A DNA stretch of 64,000 nucleotides from Streptomyces sp. Act143 (GTDB lineage Bacteria > Actinomycetota > Actinomycetes > Streptomycetales > Streptomycetaceae), in assembly GCF_003143935.1 (NCBI RefSeq), contig NZ_QFRX01000001.1, positions 6,832,977 to 6,896,976 on the forward strand, written 5' to 3'. This document shows positions 32,473 to 40,437 of the stretch, one piece after another. The notes under the pieces were generated by a model. That model did no database searches. It saw only the letters and a list, made by a program, of their open reading frames with translations, and was not told the origin of the DNA. The translations under genes were made by a program, and so were the position numbers. Positions within the stretch are counted from its first letter, which is position 1; every line of letters starts with the position of its first letter.

Positions 32473-32940
32473 TCAGCCTTCACGCTTTGCCTTCCGGGCA
32501 GTGCTGCGACGCTTCTCGACCTCTTCCGCGATGCGCGCAGCGCAGTCCTCCGAGGGCTCGTGCTCCCAGAACCGAAGCACCGTCCAGCCTGCCTCTTCGA
32601 GGCGTTGGTCGGTGTCCCGGTCCCGAGCCATGTTCCTGGCTACCTTGTCGGACCAGTAGCCCGGGTTGGTCTTCGGGGGCACGTAGTGCTCGGGGCAGCC
32701 GTGCCAGTAGCAGCCGTCGATGAAGACGGCCACCTTCGCTGGACCGAAGACCATGTCTGCGGTCCGGCGAAGGCCCGGAAGCGGTTTGGCGGCGACTCGG
32801 TAGCGCAGGCCTTGGGCGTGGACGAGCCTCCGGATAAGCCATTCTGGCTTGGTGTCTCTGTTCCGGATGGCTTGCATGTTGCGTCGACGGGCTGCGGAGG
32901 AGGCCCAAGATCCTTGAGGGGGAGTCCAGTTGTCAGACAC
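32473..32940 (-). CDS. vsr: Very-short-patch repair endonuclease (Vsr)
   Basis: 155 residues from GTG 32940, with AGGAG 7 bases upstream; longer starts at 32946 and 32955 (TTG) lack proper spacing. The core RRTADMVFGPAKVAVFIDGCYWHGCPEHY holds the catalytic Asp and zinc-site residues of the Vsr fold, and MQAIRNRDTKPEWLIRR is its usual start. It nicks next to T:G mismatches made when 5-methylcytosine deaminates, so it is the standard companion of a C5 methyltransferase. It is convergent with the methyltransferase; their stops touch (32472/32473). Confidence 0.94.
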   Translation of the reverse strand: MSDNWTPPQGSWASSAARRRNMQAIRNRDTKPEWLIRRLVHAQGLRYRVAAKPLPGLRRTADMVFGPAKVAVFIDGCYWHGCPEHYVPPKTNPGYWSDKVARNMARDRDTDQRLEEAGWTVLRFWEHEPSEDCAARIAEEVEKRRSTARKAKREG

Positions 32941-33221
32941 GACCACTCTCCTCAATGTGGATCAGTAAGCTCTGGGGCGGGATGTGCTGCTACTGCAGGT
33001 GTGTTGACGGGCACCCTATGCCAATGTCACGTCGTGGTGCGGAGATCAGACTGGATCGTGGTACCTCAGCACGACGGTTCGACTCAAGGGATTCGATCCT
33101 GTTAGCAGGCCAACAGAGAGGCGGGCAGGTTTCTTTTCTTCGCAGACCGGTTCCTGTGAGAAGAATGATCGCAATCGCCTGTCTGCAGAGCAGCCCGATG
33201 TTCTAGCGAGAGGTTTTCTAC
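32941..33221. other. Intergenic region between vsr and the restriction gene
   Basis: 281 bases hold the promoters of vsr (minus strand) and of the endonuclease (plus strand). Base composition drops noticeably compared with the flanks. Short open frames are present but have no coding look or ribosome site. No controller (C-protein) gene or clear operator repeat was seen. Confidence 0.6.
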
Positions 33222-34085
33222 ATGGCAGCCGCGCTTACTGAAGCCAGAATTGAATTCCACAAGAATCTTGTCGACAGGCATACTCTTTCCTTGTCACCGG
33301 GTAATGTTGCATCTAATGCCGACAGTAGTCAAAAGACGAGCGTTGGCATCGCCTTGCGCATTGCCAAGGAACTTTCTGCGCAGGTCATTCCGGAGAAGAT
33401 CAAGGGGCAACGAGCTGGAAAACAATTCGAGGAAGCTGTTGAGATCTTTTTGCGAGAGACCTTCCCTCTGTTTCATTCTCTTCGACCAGGAAGCTGGAGC
33501 ATTGAGAACGTCGGCGGATCGCGCGCAGAGTATCAAATCTCGAAGTACGAGCCCTATGCGCATCTCGCCGCTCTTGCGAATGCAATTGAGAACGATCGCA
33601 CGTTGGCTTCGGTGCTTGGTAACTCCTATGAGATCAGCCCAGACGTCTTGATACTACGATCTCCCGAGCCGGATGAGGTCATCAACCGCGATCAGGAGCT
33701 TGTGGATGAAGATTTCGGCAAGTATTCCGTGGTTAGGATGGCTAACCAGGATCGGCCTATCGTTCACGCCATAGTTTCGTGCAAGTGGACTCTTCGTAGC
33801 GATCGTGCCCAAAACGCGCGCTCGGAGGCCCTTAACGTAATCCGGAACCGGAAGGGGCGAACTCCTCACATCGCAGTGGTCACCGGAGAACCCTCGCCTT
33901 CCCGGCTGGCTTCGTTGGCGCTCGGAACTGGCGATATTGATACCGTCTATCACTTTGCTCTTCCAGAGCTGATTAGGGCAGTTGACAGCGTGCAAAATGA
34001 CGAAGCCGTGAGTATGCTTCATACGCTACTTGAGGGGAAGCGCCTCAGAGATATTAGCGATTTGCCCCTCGATCTGGCCGTGTAG
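33222..34085 (+). CDS. Type II restriction endonuclease, NgoMIV family (predicted GCCGGC)
   Basis: 287 residues; NgoMIV has 286. Catalytic residues align with those of NgoMIV: Glu70, Asp141 (ISPDVLIL), Ser186-Cys187-Lys188 (IVSCKWT) and Glu202 (RAQNARSE), against E70, D140, S185-C186-K187 and E201 there. The C-terminus RDISDLPLDLAV is near-identical to NgoMIV from memory. It should cut G^CCGGC as a tetramer-type type IIF enzyme. GC content is much lower than surrounding genes, a sign of recent transfer. The ATG has a GAGAGG about 9 bases upstream. It is convergent with the HEPN gene. Confidence 0.92.
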   Translation: MAAALTEARIEFHKNLVDRHTLSLSPGNVASNADSSQKTSVGIALRIAKELSAQVIPEKIKGQRAGKQFEEAVEIFLRETFPLFHSLRPGSWSIENVGGSRAEYQISKYEPYAHLAALANAIENDRTLASVLGNSYEISPDVLILRSPEPDEVINRDQELVDEDFGKYSVVRMANQDRPIVHAIVSCKWTLRSDRAQNARSEALNVIRNRKGRTPHIAVVTGEPSPSRLASLALGTGDIDTVYHFALPELIRAVDSVQNDEAVSMLHTLLEGKRLRDISDLPLDLAV

Positions 34086-34179
34086 TCGAGATTGTGACCA
34101 AATCGCTGTAGCTGCATGATCTATCGGTTTGCCCTGGCGGCGTGATCGCCAGGGTGGCCGCGCCGCAACCCGGAAATTA

Positions 34180-34671
34180 TCAATCGATTAAGCGCTCAAT
34201 AACCCAGGAGTGCAGTCCGTCCACTAGAGTTTTGTAGGAGCTGACGTTAGCCAGACTTCCAGCATAGCTCCTTCCGTGGGCAGTATCGTTTCTGATCTTT
34301 ATTAGCGTTCCAAGGGAAGTCCTGTTATTTTCCAGATCTAGGAACTCTTTTAGTTCCGCCCCCCACTTCTCTCCGAACCTGTCTACGAGCTTTTCTAGGG
34401 CGCCTGGGCTTAGATTAGGCGCATTCTTGAACCAGGATAGTGCGAAGTCTCGGGCTGCTCCGCTTGCGGAATCCGATATGTAAGCACTAATTGCTTGATG
34501 CAGCAGCTGCTCCAGATATCCGGAAAGTCGCACGCATATATAGAGATGCAAGTCCTGTTGTACCGCAATTGGGACCTCTAAGATCGACTCTTTGTACCTT
34601 TTATAGGTGGCGTCAAGTGATGACTTCATTCTGTGGATTTCAACACGCGCTTCACGTCTGCTGGTAGCCAT
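34180..34671 (-). CDS. HEPN-domain protein, likely RNase partner of DUF262
   Basis: 163 residues, all helical. The late motif LIKIRNDTAHG (Arg127, Asn128, His132) is the RN(x)3H-type catalytic motif of HEPN ribonucleases; VRLSGYLEQLLHQAI is the upstream helix usual in the MAE_28990/MAE_18760-like HEPN branch. HEPN toxins cut tRNA or other RNA in phage defence and toxin modules. Its ATG follows the DUF262 stop with no gap (TGAATG), so the two are co-translated and very probably act together. AT-rich, with codon use unlike the host core, pointing to transfer. Confidence 0.82.
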   Translation of the reverse strand: MATSRREARVEIHRMKSSLDATYKRYKESILEVPIAVQQDLHLYICVRLSGYLEQLLHQAISAYISDSASGAARDFALSWFKNAPNLSPGALEKLVDRFGEKWGAELKEFLDLENNRTSLGTLIKIRNDTAHGRSYAGSLANVSSYKTLVDGLHSWVIERLID

Positions 34672-35862
34672 TCAGTGCCCCGCGAAAGCACTGAGGGACG
34701 CAGCTAGCCGGTTAGCAACCGCTGTCCTGTGAGAGGTGCTCTTTTGGGTGCTGCTCAGATAGTCTTCGTTGCGCTCGAGTTTCTCCAGTCCTTCCATGAC
34801 TTTGGCGGCGTCTATGGAAGGGTTATCCCGGATGGCGAGAGTCAGTCCGGCAAGAATAGAGTCGGCTCTTGCTGCATTGATTACCCTATTTCGCCGTAGC
34901 GCGTCCTTCCCAGCTGCCTCTACGAGAAGCTTGCAGGCACTTGCGAACTCTCCCTTCTCCTGCTCTTGCTCTTCATCGGGCATCACCTCGTGACCGCTAA
35001 GGTATGCGGACATGAAGCTGGCCATTGGGGGAGTGAATTTCTTGGAGCCGACTGCCTTGCCTTCTTCTCTCATCTTTTCGGCAACTGACTTCAATGAAAG
35101 ATAGCGGAGGATAAGCTCCTGATCCCGCAGATCTCGATGCCGAGGACCGAAGAGGAGGCGCCAGTTAGCATCGCGATTCATGCTGCGAATTAGTTTTGTT
35201 GCGTGACCGGGAAAGATTGCAACCCGGATTTGCTGCTCTTTGAGCTGTGTGCCGCCGCTATTGATGCGCTCGAAGAGCGTATAGATGGCGAGCTTTCCTG
35301 ATTCTCCAACCGGCAGCGTGACGGTAGCCTGGATCAGTGCATTGTTGAGAACACGCCTGTCTGCTGGTTCCAGGGTTTCGTAGCTCTTGCCCTTAAATGG
35401 CTCGGCAGCGTACTCCAGAGTGAACGGGCGCGTCCCGCCGTCAGGCTTATCGACTTCGCCCTTATAGAAGGCCTGCAATGTAGTCAATCTCTGCTGCCCG
35501 TCAAGAACGAGATATTGGCGGTTCCTTAGCTCGACCAGAAATATTCCGGGCACCGGATAGCCAAGTAGGATAGATTCGATGAATCTATCCATCTGTCGCT
35601 TTCCCCAAACAAAAGCACGCTGGAATCCAGAGTATCCTGTACCTTTGTTATCGGGTTCCTCGGGGTCAAACCTCGGAACAATGAGTTCCTTGCGGTCGAA
35701 TCGCCTGACTAGCCCTTCAACGTCGAAGTCGACACCGAAGTAGCGAAGGGATTCTTCGGCGGATGGTGGGCCCAGTTCTACTTCGTCTTCGTCTTCCTCG
35801 GGATCAAATACCTCAGTCTCTTCTGCTTCTGTGGCAGTAATAGGAGATCCATCGGGCTGCAT
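34672..35862 (-). CDS. DUF262 (ParB/GmrS-like) protein of a two-gene DUF262-HEPN operon
   Basis: 396 residues. An acidic, probably disordered N-terminus (residues 12-35) precedes a DUF262 domain: QRAFVW (81-86), FIESILLGYPVPGIFL (94-109), the nucleotide-site motif LDGQQRLTTL (120-129) and FERINSGGTQL (198-208). DUF262 is the ParB-like NTPase part of GmrSD and BrxU restriction factors, but here the usual DUF1524 HNH nuclease domain is absent; the C-terminal ~180 residues are helical without HNH motifs. The coupled HEPN gene may supply the nuclease. GGAGGAA 4 bases before ATG 35862 fixes the start. No other gene shares the operon. Confidence 0.88.
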   Translation of the reverse strand: MQPDGSPITATEAEETEVFDPEEDEDEVELGPPSAEESLRYFGVDFDVEGLVRRFDRKELIVPRFDPEEPDNKGTGYSGFQRAFVWGKRQMDRFIESILLGYPVPGIFLVELRNRQYLVLDGQQRLTTLQAFYKGEVDKPDGGTRPFTLEYAAEPFKGKSYETLEPADRRVLNNALIQATVTLPVGESGKLAIYTLFERINSGGTQLKEQQIRVAIFPGHATKLIRSMNRDANWRLLFGPRHRDLRDQELILRYLSLKSVAEKMREEGKAVGSKKFTPPMASFMSAYLSGHEVMPDEEQEQEKGEFASACKLLVEAAGKDALRRNRVINAARADSILAGLTLAIRDNPSIDAAKVMEGLEKLERNEDYLSSTQKSTSHRTAVANRLAASLSAFAGH

Positions 35863-36102
35863 AATTCCTCCTTCTTGGTGGCGACACGTAAGGCGAGAGC
35901 GCTTCGCGCTCACGGAAGTCTATGCCTGTCCGTGGGCTTCCGGAGTCGCTTCTTGGACAGTTGTGCGACAACTTGCGTTTGTTCAGATTTCGGCATCGAG
36001 CCAACCCTGGCTTCGTGGACCAGATCGGACATCTTGCATGGATTGGTCCGACCCTCGATGGGTAACGAGGCATAGCAGTATCGACGGACTGTGGACCAGC
36101 AG
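35863..36102. other. Upstream region of the DUF262-HEPN operon
   Basis: 240 bases without a convincing gene. It must hold the DUF262 promoter. No clear operator, and no partial transposase frame was seen next to the MITE that follows. Confidence 0.5.
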
Positions 36103-36234
36103 TACTCAGGTTGAATCGGTGATGTCCGGTGTCTCGATCAGGCCCTGAAGGTCCAGGCCGGTGGTCGGAGACGTCGTACCGCAGGGATCACGACCCGTCA
36201 CCACAGCCCGGACATCACCGATTCAACCTGAGTA
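36103..36234. mobile_element. MITE-like element with 27-bp perfect inverted ends
   Basis: Bases 36103-36129 and 36208-36234 are exact reverse complements (27 of 27); 78 bases lie between. Each end reads TA followed by CTCAGGTTGAATCGGTGATG inward, so a 25-base terminal repeat is flanked by TA on both sides, as expected of an IS630/Tc1-mariner-type target duplication. The inside is too short for a transposase. It is thus probably a non-autonomous derivative mobilised in trans. Confidence 0.8.
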
Positions 36235-36300
36235 ACTACCGACGCGCTGATGTTCTTCGCCAGCAGGAGAGGGTCCCCTGCCCCTTGTCAAGTACCGTGG

Positions 36301-36435
36301 GGCCGCCCGCTTCTCGGTCAGTGTCGTGCTGGAGCGGCCCGCCTCAAGGGCGCTTCGCGTCGCCTTCGGCGATGGCCCTGCGGGCCACCCTTGACCCGGG
36401 CCGCTCCAGCACGGGGGAGAAGCGAGCGGGCGGCC
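36301..36435. repeat. Large imperfect palindrome (~135 bp)
   Basis: Outer arms GGCCGCCCGCTTCTC (36301-36315) and GAGAAGCG..GGGCGGCC (36418-36435) and inner arms CGTGCTGGAGCGGCCCG (36325-36341) with CGGGCCGCTCCAGCACG (36397-36413) pair, then AAGGG/CCCTT and a small GCCTTCGGC tip. One long cruciform could form. Similar palindromes recur in Streptomyces chromosomes as I recall. The flanks 36235-36300 and 36436-36601 hold nothing else I can name except the upstream region of the TOPRIM gene. Confidence 0.8.
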
Positions 36436-36601
36436 TGGGAAAGCGGGTGGCCGGGGTCAGTTGGCGAGTGCTGTCGGCTGGGGGGTGGGCCGGGGCCGGG
36501 CGGGCGCGGGCGCGTCTCGCCTGCACGCCGGGTCGGCTCGGCGGCTTGCGGGCGGGGGAAATTCTCTCGCTCTGCGGCCGGGGGTGGCTGAGACTCGTTT
36601 C

Positions 36602-37222
36602 ATGGCTGACATGGAGGCGTTCCGGGACGCGGTCGCGGTGTGGGTGGCGGGTGGTGGCGACGGCGGTCGGGCGGCTGAGCTTGCCGCGTTGTTGCCTGTC
36701 CGGGTCGTCGTGCTGCTTGAAGGGCTCAGTGACGTCGCCGCCGTCAATGCGCTGGCGGAGAGACGGGGACGGGATCTGGAGGCCGAGGGGGTCTGTGTCC
36801 TGTCCATGGGCGGGGCCATGAATGTGGGGCGCTTCGCCCGGCTTCTTGGGCCGTCCGGGCTCGGGCTTCGGCTTGCGGGGCTGTGTGATGAGCGGGAGCA
36901 GCCCTATTACGTCCGTGGCTTTGAGCGGGCCGGGGCGGCGGAGCACGGATTCTTCGTCTGCGCGGTCGATCTCGAGGACGAGCTCATCCGGGCGCTCGGT
37001 GTGACGCGGGTGGAGGAACTCGTCCGGGGGGAGGGTGAGCTGCGGGCCCTGGAGATCTTCCTGCGTCAGCCCGCGCAGCAGGGGCGCGCTCCTCAGCAGC
37101 AGTTCAGGCGCTTCCTCGGCACGAAGAAGGGGCGCAAGATCCGCTACGGGCGGGTTCTCGTCGAGGCGCTCGATGCCGATCGGGTTCCCGCGCCGCTCGA
37201 CGGTCTGCTCAACAGTCTTTGA
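36602..37222 (+). CDS. Stand-alone TOPRIM protein of OLD type
   Basis: 206 residues from ATG 36602. VVVLLEGLSDVAAVNALAERRG contains the TOPRIM Glu (E40) and the GxSD step; VLSMGGAMNVGRFARLLG is the second strand-helix; LRLAGLCDERE (Asp96) is the DxD-like acid site. This matches the TOPRIM nuclease half of OLD-family proteins, but the usual ATPase half is absent. It may be a partner of an unlinked ATPase, a small nuclease, or a nucleotidyl transferase. It lies just past the DUF262-HEPN, MITE and palindrome, at the right edge of the accessory block. Its last codons seed a 26-base tandem repeat. Confidence 0.82.
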   Translation: MADMEAFRDAVAVWVAGGGDGGRAAELAALLPVRVVVLLEGLSDVAAVNALAERRGRDLEAEGVCVLSMGGAMNVGRFARLLGPSGLGLRLAGLCDEREQPYYVRGFERAGAAEHGFFVCAVDLEDELIRALGVTRVEELVRGEGELRALEIFLRQPAQQGRAPQQQFRRFLGTKKGRKIRYGRVLVEALDADRVPAPLDGLLNSL

Positions 37223-37352
37223 CCGGCGGTCTGCTCAACAGTCTTTGACCGGCGGTCTGCTCAACAGTCTCCGACCGGCGGTCTGCTCACGCTCTCTGAC
37301 CGGCGGTCTGCTCAACAGACTCTGACCGTTGGCCTGCCGGCAGTCTCTGACC
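37196..37352. repeat. Five to six 26-base tandem repeats after the TOPRIM gene
   Basis: The unit CCGGCGGTCTGCTCAACAGT plus CTTTGA repeats from the last codons (encoding DGLLNSL and stop) onward, decaying with distance. The unit is not a multiple of 3, so extra copies are out of frame. The stretch 37353-37453 after it includes GACGACCTCGGCACC-type sequence with no gene seen. Confidence 0.9.
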
Positions 37353-37453
37353 GACGGGTGACGACCTCGGCACCTTGGCCTACGCAGGTCGTCACCCGTC
37401 ACCCGGGCATGTCCGGCATGCTGCGCCGGTTCAGGCGCCCCCCGTGCCGCCCC

Positions 37454-38491
37454 CTACGCCGCCCCCTCCCCATGGCACTCCCCATACCCCCGCCCCGACC
37501 CGCACCAGCAAGCCGCCCCCCGCTGCGGCGGCCAAGCCACCGCTCGTCCGCGGGCCGCCAGTGTCGTCGCGTACTGCGGGAGCAGGGCGCTGTCCGCCGG
37601 GGAGGCTCCCTCCGACGCCGCGAACGCCTCGTAGGACGGGACCGTGCCCGTGACGATGCCCAGGTTCGGCGTGCCGGAGGACGCCAGCTCCCGCAGCGAG
37701 GCCTCTATCGTCGCCAGGTGCTCCTCGTGGGACGGGTACTCCGCGGAAAGGGCCGGATACGCCGTCACCAGTTCCGTCAGTTCCGCCTTCGGCCAGTGCA
37801 GGACCGCCACCGGGAAGGGGCGGGACAGGGCCTCGCGGTAGGTGCCCAGTTCCGCGCGCAGGCGGGAGATCTCCGCGGCCAGTTCCGCCGGGTTGTCCGA
37901 GCCCAGGGACCAGACCCGCTTCGGGTCGTGGAGCTCGTCCAGGGTGACCTGGGCGCCGGGGGAGCCGGGGGCGGTGTGGAGGGTGTCGGCCAGTACGTCC
38001 CAGTCGTCGTGCGGCGCGCCCAGCATCCGGCGGACCCGGTGGCGGCCGAAGAGGAGGGGGTGGGTGGAGTACGGGGGTTCCGCCACGTCCGTCAGGAGGA
38101 GGCGGGCTCCCTCCGTGAACGTCTCCTGGGCCTGCTCCAGCTCGTCGTGGGCCTCCAGGGCCTCCGCCACGATGACCCAGGGGGCCGGGTCCCGGGGGGA
38201 CGCGGCGCGGACGCCGTCGATGATGGCCCGGGCCTCGGCCTCGTGGCCGTACTCCCAGAGGTTCGAGGCCTTGAGGGCCCGTACCAGGAAGGGCTCCTCC
38301 AGGCCGGTCTGCGAGGCCAGCAGGCGGTCGTAGAGCGTGGTCGCCGCGGGGCGGTCGCCGGACAGTTCCAGGTGGGCGGCGGCCTGCAGGAGCAGGGGCT
38401 CGGCGTCCTCGGGATACAGGCCGGCGGTTCGCTCCAGGCGTGCCGCTTCGGCGGTGTGGTCGACGTTCTCGGCAGGCGTGTCGGGGCGCAT
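37454..38491 (-). CDS. SEC-C motif protein with TPR-like helices
   Basis: 345 residues. The C-terminus CWCGSGRGYGECHG is a SEC-C zinc motif (CxCGSGxx(x)xCH) as at the end of SecA. The N-terminal ~150 residues are TPR-like helices (EAARLERTAGLYPEDAEPLLLQAAAHLEL; PFLVRALKASNLWEYGHEAEA). Stand-alone SEC-C proteins are common in actinobacteria; they are thought to bind nucleic acid or ribosome-linked partners, role unknown. Start ATG 38491 is chosen because further upstream frame reads as the shadow of the galactanase gene. Confidence 0.85.
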   Translation of the reverse strand: MRPDTPAENVDHTAEAARLERTAGLYPEDAEPLLLQAAAHLELSGDRPAATTLYDRLLASQTGLEEPFLVRALKASNLWEYGHEAEARAIIDGVRAASPRDPAPWVIVAEALEAHDELEQAQETFTEGARLLLTDVAEPPYSTHPLLFGRHRVRRMLGAPHDDWDVLADTLHTAPGSPGAQVTLDELHDPKRVWSLGSDNPAELAAEISRLRAELGTYREALSRPFPVAVLHWPKAELTELVTAYPALSAEYPSHEEHLATIEASLRELASSGTPNLGIVTGTVPSYEAFAASEGASPADSALLPQYATTLAARGRAVAWPPQRGAACWCGSGRGYGECHGEGAA

Positions 38492-38586
38492 GAGGGACAC
38501 CGTACTGCCGCACGGTGACGAGGGAGAGATATCTGCAGGCCAGGGCAGCCCACCGGGCAACCCTGGCCCGCCCGTGCCGGCGGCGG

Positions 38587-40059
38587 CTAGATGGTCACGC
38601 CGTCGATCTGGATCGTCTGCACCGCCTTCGCCGCGAAGGGGACGGCCACCGTCTTGCCGCTCAGGAACGTGTTCGTGTAGGACGCGTACTTGTCGCCGCC
38701 CGTCGTGACCGTGTTCCAGCGCGGGACCAGGCCGCCCGAGCCGCCCGTCACCGTCGTGAAGCGGGACAGGTCGAAGGTCAGGGTCTGGGCCGAGGCCGAG
38801 GTGTTGAGGGCCACGATCACCAGGCGCTTCGCCGTCGCGTCGTAGGCGGCCGTCGCATAGCTCACGCCCGTGTCGAGGATCTTCATCCCCGGGCGGATGT
38901 GACGGCTGAACTGAGCCATCACGTAGTACTTCGTCTGGATGGTGGTCGGCTGGAGGGTGCCCGCGTCGTACGCGATCATCGCCCAGCCCGTCGACGGGTC
39001 CATGACCTGCCAGTAGACCCAGGCTGTGGGGTGCAGCCAGCGGAAGTCGTAGAGGAGGTTGAAGGCCATGGTGTAGCCGGTGCCGTCGCTGTCGCCCGTC
39101 TCCGAGTTCCAGAGCTTCTTGCCGGCCGTCGTGACGACGTCCGTGTAGAGCAGGTCGCGGCGGCCGCCCGAGCCCTGGTAGCCGTGGACGTTGACCTGGT
39201 CGACGTAGCCCTTCGTCGTCGAGCTGAAGGAGTTCCAGGTGGTGCGGGCCAGGTCGTAGCTCGTCTCGTCCGAGGACGAGATCTTCACGCCCGTCAGGCC
39301 CCGGCTGTTCAACTCGCTGCGCAAGTAGGGGAGTACGGCCGCCTGGACCGTCGCGTCCATGTGGCAGCCCTCCTGTGTGCCGGTGGCCGTCCACCAGGAC
39401 GACGAGGGCTCGTTGAAGGGGTCCACGGTCGCGAAGTTCACGCCCCAGTTGTTCTTGGCGTACAGGGCGACCGAGGCGAGGTGGGAGGCGTGCTGGCGGT
39501 AGTTCCAGGACTGGAGGTTGTTGCCGCCGTCCGAGGCGCCCGAGGGGTTGTGGTTCAGGCACATCCACCACATCGGGGAGTTGGCGAAGAGCTCGGTGGT
39601 CGCGCCGCGGGCCACCGCCTTCGTCAGCATCGCGCGCTGGGTGGCGTCCGCGGTCCAGTCCCAGGCGGAGGACGTGGGGGACTCGTTGTTCCAGTCCTGC
39701 CAGTAGCCCTCGATCTGCTTGAACGCGGGGATGTTCGGGGACGCGACCATCGACGAGCCGCTCACCGTGTTCCAGCTGCACGCGCCCAGGTTGTAGCGGG
39801 CGATGTTCAGGCCGAGTCCCGGCAGTGAAGTGCCGTTGTAGGTGGTGGACTTGGAGGTGAAGAAGATGTCGGCGAAGTCGTCCCGGGCGCCGAACACGTT
39901 CGCCCACCAGGCCAGCGAGGTGCCCCAGCCCTCCCAAGTGCCGTACGAGGTGCCGGGGTTGACGGCGATCGTGGCGTCCGCCCGTGCGGTGCCGGTCGCC
40001 AGGGCGCTGCCGAGGAGGGTGCCTCCCGCGGCTGTCAGCAGCGTTCTGCGTCGGATCAT
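38587..40059 (-). CDS. Secreted GH30-type glycoside hydrolase (probable endo-beta-1,6-galactanase)
   Basis: 490 residues. A Tat signal RRRTLLTAAGGTLLG directs secretion; the mature protein starts near ADATIAVNP. Catalytic acid/base lies in VDPFNEPSSSW (FNEP) and the nucleophile Glu in LWNSETGDSDGTGY, with WGTSLAWWANV at the beginning, all typical of GH30 endo-beta-1,6-galactanases acting on arabinogalactan side chains. A beta-sandwich accessory part follows. Substrate is by family only. The upstream region (40060-40260) carries a LacI-like half-operator. Alone in its transcript. Confidence 0.88.
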   Translation of the reverse strand: MIRRRTLLTAAGGTLLGSALATGTARADATIAVNPGTSYGTWEGWGTSLAWWANVFGARDDFADIFFTSKSTTYNGTSLPGLGLNIARYNLGACSWNTVSGSSMVASPNIPAFKQIEGYWQDWNNESPTSSAWDWTADATQRAMLTKAVARGATTELFANSPMWWMCLNHNPSGASDGGNNLQSWNYRQHASHLASVALYAKNNWGVNFATVDPFNEPSSSWWTATGTQEGCHMDATVQAAVLPYLRSELNSRGLTGVKISSSDETSYDLARTTWNSFSSTTKGYVDQVNVHGYQGSGGRRDLLYTDVVTTAGKKLWNSETGDSDGTGYTMAFNLLYDFRWLHPTAWVYWQVMDPSTGWAMIAYDAGTLQPTTIQTKYYVMAQFSRHIRPGMKILDTGVSYATAAYDATAKRLVIVALNTSASAQTLTFDLSRFTTVTGGSGGLVPRWNTVTTGGDKYASYTNTFLSGKTVAVPFAAKAVQTIQIDGVTI

Positions 40060-40437
40060 GGCTGTCTTCTCCGCCTCTCCGTGGGGCCGGCCTCCTGCCC
40101 CTGAGCAGGTGTCGGCCTGAAGACGTAGTGGCTCGCGCCTCTCGCCCCCCGCGCGCCATCACGAAGCATCGGGGGTGACGTGTGGGGTTGTCGAGAGGTG
40201 TGACAGCGCTTTCTTTCTATCCGGCTTTCTATTTCTCCAACGGTTATGAGAAGGGGTAGGGGTAGTGGGTTCCGGAAGCCCTGGGGGAGCGGTGCCGGGC
40301 GGTGTCGCGGTCGGGAGGCAGAGATTGCTCCCGGCCAAGGAGCCGACGGGGCTGGTCACTTGGGGGAGCAGCGCCTATCGTGCGGGCCCGGTGCAGGTCA
40401 GGTGGGCGACTGAGCGGGCCAGTGGGCAGGTGGGCGC
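40060..40437. other. Divergent intergenic region of galactanase and sortase E
   Basis: 378 bases with no gene. TGACAGCGCTTTCT at 40201-40214 resembles one half of a LacI/CebR-type operator (AGCGCT core), 140 bases before the galactanase start on the minus strand. A T/C-rich run (TTTCTTTCTATCC..TTTCTATTTCTCC) at 40208-40240 stands out against the GC-rich surroundings. The promoter of the sortase must also lie here. Confidence 0.45.

Noticed and set aside
32955..33206. 83-codon Cys-rich open frame as R-M controller protein
   Set aside because: No helix-turn-helix, no ribosome site, and it overlaps both promoter regions; probably non-coding.
34672..35862. GmrSD-type type IV restriction enzyme
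   Set aside because: GmrS-like DUF262 is present, but the DUF1524 HNH nuclease (GmrD) is missing, both in the protein and in neighbours.
37196..37352. CRISPR-like array
   Set aside because: Repeats are directly adjacent without unique spacers and derive from the coding end of the upstream gene; no cas genes.
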